Source: Litsea cubeba (lineage: Eukaryota; Streptophyta; Magnoliopsida; Laurales; Lauraceae). Taken from it: DNA of 64,000 nt. Numbering within the stretch: the first letter of the stretch is position 1; each line of letters begins with the position of its first letter. Shown here one piece after another: positions 1 to 8,864 of this stretch. The stretch covers positions 69,333,578 through 69,397,577 of the forward strand of contig CM022944.1 of assembly GCA_012931725.1 (NCBI GenBank), read 5' to 3'. A program made the translations under genes and the position numbers. The notes under the pieces were generated by a model. That model was not told the origin of the DNA. It ran no database searches and saw only the letters and a list, made by a program, of their open reading frames with translations.

Positions 1-521
1 ACCGTGAAGAACGTCGGTGTGAGAACCCGACCCCAGATTTCCTGGTTTAGCATAGTTTTAATCGTGGATTAGTTTTCTCAGTGGATTTTGTAGTTGTTTG
101 ATAGACTTTCTAAGTTTAAACTACATTTTCTTTGGTTTTGAGAACCTTCCTGATTTGTGGGTCCCTTTGGGGGTTCTTATTATGATTTTGGGTGAGCTTG
201 AGAATTTATTGTTGATTTCTTTAAGTTCTTGTTTTAACCCCGTTGGAATTATCTTATTTATCTTTTCAACTTTCATGTTGACCTCGTTCCCGTTCGAGGC
301 CCCAAAACCCGACTTTTCTCAATTCGAGGGCAAAACGGTCTTTTTACCGAAAATCTGGACATAATTTTCAATGTCACCAAAACTTGCAAAATGTATACTT
401 TTTGGAAACTAGAAATTTCGTTGAACAACTTTGTCTTCTTCATCGAATTCATTTGAGATCCCGAAACGCACGTTTTTAGCTCGGCTAATATTTTAAGTTG
501 TGGGACCCATCTTCTCTTTGT

Positions 522-529
522 TATATAAG
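522..529 (+). promoter_or_regulatory. TATA box of LTR A
   Basis: TATATAAG sits 505 bp inside the LTR, followed by a pyrimidine-rich, gene-like leader. LTRs B and C have TATA motifs at almost the same offset, which supports a real promoter. The transcription start is inferred, about 25-35 bp downstream. Confidence 0.6.
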
Positions 530-770
530 GGACCCTTCCCTCTCCTTGCCCCCTCCTTAAGCACAAGAGAAGTGGATCCCAGCAGCCACCTACCTCCTTG
601 TTCTCCTTGCTTTCTACCTCATCTAGCATCACCAAAACTTCACCAAAGCTAGAGGAGGCCTTCACAAATCTTGTTCACCTTTGCAAGAGATTTCTTTTGG
701 TACAATTTTTAGAGCAATCCGTCAACTTTGAATTTTTCTTGTATTCTCCTTGCCTTTTTGAAGGTCTTCC

Positions 771-780
771 ACGTAAGTGA
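771..780 (+). promoter_or_regulatory. Candidate 5' splice site in the LTR A leader
   Basis: ACGTAAGTGA has a GTAAGT donor core with its G at 773, about 756 bp from the LTR start. In element B a GTAAGAG donor-like motif lies at nearly the same offset in both LTR copies (G at 34702 and 42797, minus strand). Splicing of the long LTR leader is inferred. I could not identify the acceptor. Confidence 0.35.
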
Positions 781-1383
781 TACTATCCATCTCCTAGATA
801 TGTATTATTCTTGTCCTAGAGAAGCCCCATCTCCATTATTGAAAGTTGTCCTTTTGTTTTGATTTGGTTTTTGACTTTTGGAATTTGTATTTGGGGGTTT
901 TTGTGTAGATTTGTGTTTGTGGCTTAAGAGATGATTAGAAGACTTGATTTGCATTAGCTTGGACCAAGGCAAGTGGATGAAATGATTCATTTTCATTAAT
1001 CAAGTTTTTATGCAAATGCTTAGCCATTATTAATGATTTTCATTACTTAAGCTTTGCTTCTTATCATACTTTTTACTGAGAATTGAAAGACACTCATTAG
1101 TATACTTTCTAGCATATTACTCTCTTGAAAATGACATTTTGATTGTATTAATTTTGAATTATTACATGTGATGGATTTCCTTTGGTTGAATGTGATTTGG
1201 GATGAAAAGGTTGGATTCCTTTTATGGATGTTTTGGGAGGTTTGGATGATGGATTTCATGGAGATTTAATGAGGCCTTGAAACCTCCAAAGTTATGAAAA
1301 AGAGGTACTCAATGTATAGAAGGATGGAATGGAAGAAGGGGAAGAAAAATGTAAAAATTTGACTTGAAACGGAACTGACTATG

Positions 1384-1712
1384 CAGCGTCGGTTCGTTGT
1401 CGGTCAGCTGTCGGCTGACCGACACCCCCATGTCGGTTGACCGATAGCCAACTGACAACCCGTCGGCTCCATTTCTAGAGAGCTGCAGTCTGCCAGAATT
1501 TCTGTAGGTCAGCTGTCGGCGGACCGACATCCCCATGTCGGTCGACCGATAGCCAACCGACAGACTCTCGGCTCCATTTCTAGAGTGCTGCATTTTCTGA
1601 AAAGTTTCTGATACCGTAGAGTCGGCTGACCGACATAGCTCTGTTGGCTGACCGACATAGCCCTGTCGGCTGACCGATAACAGCCGAGGAGCTAACCGAC
1701 AGCCATCTTCTT
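1384..1712. repeat. GTCGG/CCGAC palindrome array in LTR A
   Basis: This dense array of inverted GTCGG...CCGAC motifs includes a perfect TCGGTCGACCGA and several GTCGGCTGACCGAC. It contains a ~105-bp direct duplication (1403 and 1508) and three ~25-bp units (1621-1680). By eye about fifteen hexamers match RCCGAC on one strand or the other, the core of the plant DRE/CRT site bound by DREB/CBF factors. Binding is inferred; the repeat structure is seen directly. Confidence 0.75.
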
Positions 1713-2384
1713 CCTGGTTTCTTTTGGAGGAATATGTGGAACCATACAGAAGTCTTAACCCCATCATCCTATTCTTGTTAAACGTCTTGTAGACTTGTCA
1801 ATGTGCATAAGGTCCCGGGTTGTCTCTAACGAGACCCTATTTATACTGACAACACTTAGCCAGGAGAAGATTGGAAATCCATTCATGTTTAAATTTGACC
1901 CGAATTGTATTTGTGCTTTCCAAACATCATATCTTATGATTTGGACATGTCCCGAAAGTAATGGAAAATGTGTTTAGCTTTAGCTAACCCGTATATGCTC
2001 GACCCGATATGAATGTGCATTTGTGCCTATGGGCACCCTGTTCCGTTATTATGCAGTTGTTTTGATTTCCCGCATTTGACCTATGAGTCGGCACCACTAA
2101 GCTTGGACAACCTTGTCGGTTTGATCCACAGACTTGGAGATCCTTCCCCTCCTGTTAGTCAGCTGCAGTTTGGAATCTGCAGAGTCTTTACCCAGTTCGC
2201 TACCGTGGTCCCGCAGAGCATATATGTGTATATTATAGTATTTTATCATTGTCCCTCCTCACCTTGTGTGACTGAGGTCAATGATCCTGTAGGGTATGTG
2301 CTCTCATCACTTTAATGAGAGAGGATTTAGCTTTGTGTGGTTGCCATCTTGACAGCTCCCGATCCTTGATACCCTTACTATTTT

Positions 2385-2680
2385 AAATATACATGCTTCA
2401 TACATGCTTTAAATGAATCCCTGATTTGTTAAATGTTCATACTTTGTACATGTTTTAAATGAATCTCCGATTTGTTAAATGCTCATGTTTTGTACTTGTT
2501 TTAAATGAATTCTTGATTTCTCAAATAATCTATGTTCTACATGTTTTAAATGAATACATGTTTTGCTAGATATTCATGTTTTATACATGCTTTAAAGAAA
2601 TACATGTCTTGTCAAATATTTATGTTTTATACCCGTTTTATATGAACACAGGATTTTGTCAGATGTCCATGAATTTCTAT
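2385..2680. repeat. Degenerate ~60-bp tandem repeat in LTR A
   Basis: About five diverged units are marked by a recurring 'catg(t/c)tttaaatgaat' followed by 'tgatttgttaaat'. The same array is found in the LTR fragment at about 31665-31960, so it belongs to the LTR itself. Confidence 0.65.
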
Positions 2681-3302
2681 ACATTTTAATTATGTACAGC
2701 TTTTGATCAAATAGCATGATTTATCATATGTTTTATTTTTCAATATATTATTTATATCCTTTCACCCACCTGCCAGACCGTCGTGTCTGACCCACTACTT
2801 TGGTACTCAGGTTCAGATTTCTTGCCCGAGTTGAGTGCATGTTTTGGCTATGGAGCCATGAGCTTGCAGGTTGTTTTGTCAGCTATGTCGTGTAGACATT
2901 GAGCTTGACATCGGAGCTACGTCACATATGGGGTAGTGATTATTATCTTATTTTTGTATGGCTTTTATTAGCCCTTTTTCTCGGGATTGTAATTAATATA
3001 CATTGTTATTTGTAACTTGAACATATGTGGGAATATAATATCCAGACACTGTCAGCTCTGTATTTTGTTATAATGGTTTGTTCTAGTCTGATATGTTCAT
3101 TGATATGATAGCAATATGTTAGTGGCTGAGTACGACACGGAATCCAATGGCCACAGACTTCGGGTCGCAATGCCATGAAAGCTTCTGCAAAAAGATTCAG
3201 AGTGTATTGAAACGTATTATACTCACACACGCGGATCTTGGGAGAAACATAAATTTTACTTAACTCCCAATTTCACGGCCTCTCGGGTTTGGGGTCGTGA
3301 CA

Positions 3303-5113
3303 GACTAGTATCAAAGCGGGCTGGTTTTTAGGAAATAAAACACTATAGGAACCTTAAGACGTGTGGTGATGAATCATTAGATTTGTTATCTTGTTTTGAC
3401 TAGATGTCGTTCTATCGATTTCATATTTGTTTTCGTTTTGTCGATTTCGGATTTGTTTTTCTTCTAGAAGGGGAGACTCTCCTTGTCTCTTTCCTTTTGT
3501 TATTGCTAGGGGATTTGGGGGACCAAATTCTTTTCTAGTGGGGGAGGATTTAATGTCTCCGTACCCACATTTAGTGCCTTTTGCTTGTTTTTGCACCAGA
3601 GAGTCAGAGTTTTATGGTTTTAGCATGTGGATCTCGAAGGAGTTTGACAGAATTTTAAGCTTTTCGATGTCATCGATGGAGCTAGCGAAGGAAATTGTGA
3701 AGAGTTGTTAGTTAGCAAGGAATGTGAACAGCATATTAAGATCCAATTTCAGTTGATCATGTACCGTCAGATTGTGTGTTAGACAAGTAAGTGCAAATTT
3801 TTGGATAAACTTGGATTATCTTCCTAAGTGAGAAGACTCCAGAAGTTGGATAGGTGGTGGACTTTTTGAGGTTCTAGATGATTTTCGATGGTACAACTCT
3901 AAGAAGATGTGAAAAGTTAGAGATTTCTCGCGTATTGGTGAACTTGTGATGGAGAATTGTTCGAGGAGGTTCAACAATTGTGGCTATGGTGGTGAAGTCG
4001 ACTCAGCAGGATGCATCAGTGCGTGGTTAAAAGCATAGGAATTCAGTTTTCGGCAGCAGTGGAGAAAGTTGTATGCAGAATTGATTATTACCTGGTCACA
4101 TGATAGAGTAGATTTTATGGATTTTAGCGACTTGTAGGACATCAATTTGGACAGAGTACATATACGAGATGAAGAATCATAACCTATGGACAAGGTCAGT
4201 TGAAAGATCCAGAAAAGTATGGCACATGTGCATAACTTGAGGATGGTGAACCTGAAACAGAGGCAGAAGATTGAGCAACCAAGGTTTGATTAAAACAATT
4301 TTGATATTTAAATGCAGAGTTGTAACCGTTTGAGTGTGATGAGTAGTAGACAAACATGTATAGTCGAGGACTGATCATGATGCAAAGGACCAATGGCAAC
4401 AGGACGAAAGAGTCAGAGTAACAAAAACTTTTGGATATTTTGGAGCCTGGGTAGAAGACCGGAAGACAGAGATAGATTTCGACAGAAGCACACCCCACGA
4501 AGTTAGGACATGTGGAGTAGCATGACAGTTAGAGTGCTAATAGGTTTGGTCAGAGATGGAAACCTACAGAGTTGTGAACCTGGTGATTTCAACAAACAGA
4601 CGGAGACAACAGAAGTGTACTGAGGACTGGATGACATTACCTAAAGTAAGACACATCTAGTAGTACTCAGCGTCACCAAATTTTCTATAGCCAAGAGTAG
4701 ATAGAAGAATGAGACAATATTCCGAAGAATTAGTAAAAACATGTAATGGAATTCCAAGACTGAGAGAGACAGGGTGACAGTACATCAGGATGAGTCAGAA
4801 CTTTCATTCTCTTGGACAGACATTGATGGACAAGAGTAGCATATTCGAGATCGTGTTAGAACATCTGAAGGGTGTTGGAGGTTTGATGGAAGGATTCTTC
4901 AAATATTGAATGTGTCAGAGGAGCAAATTACCAAGTGAGGTTTGGACAGTTTGAGATCTTCAACCAAAATCAGAAAGTTTGACTGGGGATAGTGCAGTTA
5001 TACAGGAGCAGTGCAGGTCATCAGTGTATATAGACAATTGTCAGTTGGTAAAACTCCAAAGAGATGTTCAGAGTTAGAGATTTCTAGAATTTGATGAGTT
5101 TTGTCAGAGAATT
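3303..5113 (+). mobile_element. Internal region of element A, copy 1 (non-coding)
   Basis: This sequence follows the primer site and matches the start of the element C internal region read on the minus strand: 'ggaaataaaacact', 'ttaagacgtgtggtga', 'ggggatttgg.ggaccaaat'. I see no gag or pol motif and no long ORF, so the element is non-autonomous like C. It is interrupted at 5113/5114 by the Tat LTR; 5109-5113 (gaatt) would be one copy of the target duplication. The rest of the internal region is not present in this window. Confidence 0.7.
3306..3317 (+). other. Primer-binding site of element A (iMet-like)
   Basis: TAGTATCAAAGC starts three bases after the LTR end. It differs at two positions from TGGTATCAGAGC, the usual plant site complementary to the 3' end of initiator tRNA-Met. 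Element C has the perfect form. The position confirms the LTR/internal boundary. Confidence 0.7.
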
Positions 5114-5959
5114 TGATGGACCGCGCCCCAATGCTCGAGTTCCTACCGAGGTCGGCGGACGTGGGAGTCCGTTTGGTTCCGACCTCTTTCGTAACCGGGG
5201 GGCAGGGGCGTGCATCAACATTTCTTTTTTTGTGTGGGTGTGCCAGATTTTCTATTTTTACTTGGAATTACAAGTGGTGATCCGGAGATCAACCTTCGCA
5301 AGTAAAAAGGAAATCAACTTCTTTCAAGTTTTCCATTGCACATATATTTAAGAAAAGAGACATTTTTCTTGGTTTGCCGTGAAAGGCGATTTTTTTGGCA
5401 TTTATAACCGATTTTGGCGTTTATAGCCGATTTTTGGCGTTTATAGCCGATTTACAATCCTTATCAATAATGAAAGACAAGAATTGTGATTTTCGTCTCT
5501 TTTGAAAAAATACAAACTACAATGAAAGGCAAGAAAAGGAGGATCTAACTTCTCAGGAGATTGTGGGGGACCCGTTTAGATTGACGGTCGCAAGCCATAT
5601 GTGGGCTTCGCCATCATCCATGCAGATGAGAACAGAGGATGCTATTGATTCGCTTGGCTTGGCTATAACCTCGGGTTTTTAGAGGACAAAGACCAAAAGG
5701 AGGTCCTATGTCCAATAAAAAGCCGAGTAGACGGGCTGAAAAGCCATATCTAAGCCATTGGAGGCAGGAGGAGAAGGCAAGGACCTTGGGGGGGTACCCC
5801 CCAAGGGACTTTTGTCACCTTGTTGCGGTGGCCGGTGTAGAACTTCCGCAGAGTTTTCTCTCTTTTTCCTTTCTCTGGATTTCTGTGCTTCTGTCTGTCT
5901 GTGTGTTTGTGCTTTTTTCTGATGCTCTGTGACTATCCTTTCTTCTTGGAGAGCTCTCC

Positions 5960-5967
5960 TATTTATA
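5960..5967 (-). promoter_or_regulatory. TATA box of the Tat LTR
   Basis: On the minus strand the context reads CCTATAAATAGG, a canonical TATA box. It would start the genomic transcript toward 5114, giving a U3 of about 1.7 kb and an R-U5 of about 0.8 kb. The same motif is in copy 2 near 21212-21219. Confidence 0.65.
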
Positions 5968-6646
5968 GGCTTTTAGGTAGCCTTTTAGGTGGGTTTATGG
6001 GCTTTTATTGTCATTAAGCCGCATAATGGGAGGAGTTACAAAATTGAATTGTTTATTTTGTAACTCCTTTTTCTTGGCTTCTGATTAGCCGGAGGAGATT
6101 GAGGGCATTTAATCGCCTTTAATCGCCATGATGGGAGGAGTTTCATGGGTTAAATGCCATGAATCTCTTGACATGTAACTCCCGAATGATTGCTTCTGAT
6201 TGGGCCGTCCAAAGAAATGGATTAATGACTATAATAAAGTTAGTCAATTAATCGCATTAAGTGGTCGCCGAGCAGCTGAAGAGTCGCGGGCCGTGCCACG
6301 TCTTTTGGGATTCTTCTGTCGATGATCATTGATGGATCTTCATGTAGATCGACATCAGATGACCATATAATTTCAGGTGTTTGTTGCCAACAGCGGGTCG
6401 GTGCCATCTGTCCTGTCGATTTCTCGATCGGTCGGGTAGAAAGCACACTTTTTTTGGTTGACCGGGTGGCGATCAATATTGTTTTCGATACTCTTGATGA
6501 TTGACCCGTGTTTTGGACGGATGTCAGAGGACTTGGTGTCTCGAAAGCATGAATTTTGGAAAGTACCAGAGGCTGGGCTCTTTGAATCACGAAAAAACGG
6601 CGAAAACCGGGGTTTCCGGGGCCTTCCCGGCGACCCCGGGTTCCAA

Positions 6647-6694
6647 GGTCGCCGGCGACCCTGGCCCAGGGTCGCAGGGGTCTGCGACCCTGGG
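6647..6694. repeat. Perfect GC-rich palindrome and 13-bp stem-loop in the Tat U3
   Basis: GGTCGCCGGCGACC (6647-6660) is its own reverse complement. CCCAGGGTCGCAG (6665-6677), loop GGGT, then CTGCGACCCTGGG (6682-6694) is a perfect 13-bp inverted repeat. The stem-loop is also perfect in copy 2 (21911-21940). It lies about 700 bp upstream of the minus-strand TATA box. Confidence 0.85.
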
Positions 6695-7715
6695 GGGGTT
6701 TTCCCCCTTTCGTGTCCCGTTTTGTGTCCGTTTTTGCTGTTTTTTGATTCTTTTTTCTCCTGTACTTTTCCTTGACATTCTGACCATTTATTGGCCTAAT
6801 TTCTTTGTAGGAAACCTGATGAGAATCCTTGCATTTTATTTTGCAAAGTTTCCAATTTCCTGAGAAAGCCGAAGACTTTGTCGCGCAGAGCTGCCGATTT
6901 TCCGTCAGAAGCTGAAACTGGGTCAAACGATGTCGGAATGACCTGAAATTTGGTGTGAAGCCTGCTGAGCAATAAATAAGACCAACCATAGGCTTTTGTT
7001 TGAGTTTTGAAGCCGTTTGGGGTCCTATCACCAGTAGACTTGCTTTTTGTCGCGATGGAGATGTCGCGGTTTGATGTGCGGTCAACCGATGTCCGATTGA
7101 CTTGAAATTTGACAGAGAACCTATTGGAGTCATTTTAAGATGATCCATAGGCTCTGTCTTGGAAACCATGATCCCGGAGAGCTTTGCCGCCGAGAGGCCT
7201 GATTTGGCTTCCGAGCGTCAAACTATGGTCAAATGTTGTGGAAATGACCTGAAATTTGACGTGTAGCCCTTTATAAGCATTTTGAAGCCGTCCATGTGCT
7301 CTATCTGATGAGTAATGGCCTCGGTGGTTCTCGCCGCCGAGAGGCTTGATTTAGCTGTTCGAGGGTTGATGTAGGGTCAAACGTTGTCGGTTTGACTCGG
7401 AACTTGACGTGGAGCCTTTTGGAAGTATTTTGAGACTATCCATCGGCCCTGATCGAAGATTTGGTGTCTCCGATGCTTTTGCCGCCGAGAGCTCCTTTTC
7501 GGCTGTCTGAGAAGCGAAGTTAGGCCAAATGATTTTGAAATGGCCCGAAACTTCTTGTGTACTCCTCTTTTGGCTGTCTTGAAGAATCTTGCAGTTTTTG
7601 TTTGATTCTGATAAGATTTGATTTTTGGAAGCAGCATTGCCTATTTATGGCAGGTTGCGACTTCATGTAGCTCTTTGGATCTTGAAGAGGCAAAGTGACA
7701 TTTTTGGTGTCAACA

Positions 7716-7730
7716 AATGCCCCCTCGAGG
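7716..7730 (-). other. Polypurine tract of the Tat element
   Basis: On the minus strand CCTCGAGGGGGCATT runs directly into the LTR start TGTTGACACC, as expected for the plus-strand primer of reverse transcription. This fixes the 3' LTR boundary and the element's orientation. Copy 2 has the same tract after 22948. Confidence 0.7.
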
Positions 7731-7947
7731 TACAGTGACGAGTTGCTTAACTTTTGTAGTCGATGTGCCTCGAAGAGATTTTCGAAGGAGAGTCTGTGAC
7801 TTGACCAAGAGTCTTTGAGCAGTCTTTCTTTTTGGTATTTGTAGCCTTTTGAGCTTCCAGGGGAATTTTATGGTAGTGAAAGGGATCACGTACCATCTCG
7901 AGGCAAAGTTTTGAAGATGACATCAGGGATGTGGATTTGGATTTTGA

Positions 7948-8162
7948 CCTTGTGACCTAACAGGCTATATGTGGCAGGTTAGGGGGTCGGGTTTGGTTTT
8001 GATCGTGTGACCCAACAAGCTGTATGTGGAATGTTGGGGGATCAATTTTGGTTTTGATCTTGTGACCTAACAGGCTGTATGTGGCAAGTTAGGGGATCAG
8101 GTTTTGGTTTTTGGTTTTGGTCTTGTGACCTAACAGGCTGTATGTGGCAAGTTAGGGGACCA
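7948..8162 (+). promoter_or_regulatory. Four dyad repeats upstream of the PMD gene
   Basis: Four units start at 7952, 8007, 8062 and 8125. Each has inverted arms around a 16-nt spacer whose centre reads (C)T(G/A)TATGTGG. Units 1, 3 and 4 have CCTAAC...GTTAGG; unit 2 has CCCAAC...GTTGGG, so both arms changed together. The array lies about 570-790 bp upstream of the PMD TATA box. It could bind a dimeric factor, as CCTAAC-type sites suit plant MYB proteins; this is inference. Confidence 0.65.
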
Positions 8163-8735
8163 GGATTTGGTTTGATTTTTGTGGAATGTCAATTTCAAGA
8201 TTTTGGCTCAATTTGGTAGATGAGGCTGGATGGTTTGATTTTTGGAAGCTCATGGGGCTTGGAATTTTCTTTGTATGGTCCAATCAACTCAAAAGAGGCA
8301 TGGAACCATTTTTGTATGCTCTTGGTAAGAGGGATTTCTCTTTGACTAAAATCCCAAAATTTTTTTTTTTTTGTGCCTAGGTGGTCAAACCTGGCTCATA
8401 TGGGCTAACCCATGGGACCTTAAGCTTTTGAAATGGCTTAGATCTCATATGGTGTCATTTTTGTAAAGAATATCCAAAAATATTTCATTTGGATAGAGAA
8501 TATCTAAGAATATCTTTACTTGGAGAGAATCTCTCATGATCCCTTTATTTTGGGATAGGATATCTCAAGATATCTTTCTTTTGGGAAAGAATCCGTCATC
8601 GATTTCTTTTTGGGAGAAAATCCTTCAAGATATCTTTCTTTTGGGAAAGAATCTTTCTAATCTCTTTCTTTTGGTAAGGTTACTAATTAGTAACACTTAC
8701 CTCTTTCTTCTTTCCTTCTTTGGTTTGCTCTCCTC

Positions 8736-8743
8736 TATAAAAG
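8736..8743 (+). promoter_or_regulatory. TATA box of the PMD gene, copy 1
   Basis: TATAAAAG lies 122 bp before the PMD start codon, leaving a ~90-nt 5' UTR rich in CTTCTTCAAG. It is outside the LTR and on the strand opposite to pol, so the antisense gene appears to have its own promoter. It is kept in copy 2 (23970-23977). Confidence 0.7.
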
Positions 8744-8864
8744 CAAGGAGAAGGTTGGATCTCTTGCTCTTATTACTTTCTTTTGCAATAATCTCAAGAG
8801 GGCTTCAAGACCAAGAGTTCTTCTTCTTCAAGATCTTCAAGACTTTTCTTCTTCTTCTCCATCA

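Larger units (their letters stand above)
18..3302 (+). mobile_element. LTR of family A (non-autonomous gypsy-type, LARD-like)
   Basis: This long terminal repeat starts TGTGAGAACCCGACCCC and ends GTCGTGACA, directly before an iMet-like primer site at 3306. Its start resembles those of the family B and C LTRs in this window (TGTAAGACCC...). It carries a TATA box, a palindrome array, a ~60-bp degenerate tandem repeat and the block (2090-2165) that recurs in B at 41300-41390 and C at 53200-53275. A second partial copy lies at 31177-32586. The boundaries come from these comparisons. No protein is encoded, so short ORFs here are chance. The 17 bases to its left may be target DNA. Confidence 0.85.
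5114..7715 (-). mobile_element. LTR of the Tat-lineage element, copy 1
   Basis: Read on the minus strand it begins TGTTGACACC at 7715, preceded by a purine tract (PPT), and ends TCCATCA at 5114. The start is supported by the PPT. The end is supported by a diverged fragment (48523-49321) that begins at the same base. It is a 2.6-kb LTR with a minus-strand TATA box, a GC-rich hairpin block (6600-6700) and GGC...GCC motifs near 5396-5455. The long ORF across it (6240-7169, minus) is shortened in copy 2 and has no recognisable domain, so I do not call it. Confidence 0.8.

Noticed and set aside
6240..7169. 309-codon minus-strand ORF
   Set aside because: It lies wholly within the Tat LTR, is shortened to 224 codons in copy 2 by indels and has no recognisable domain.
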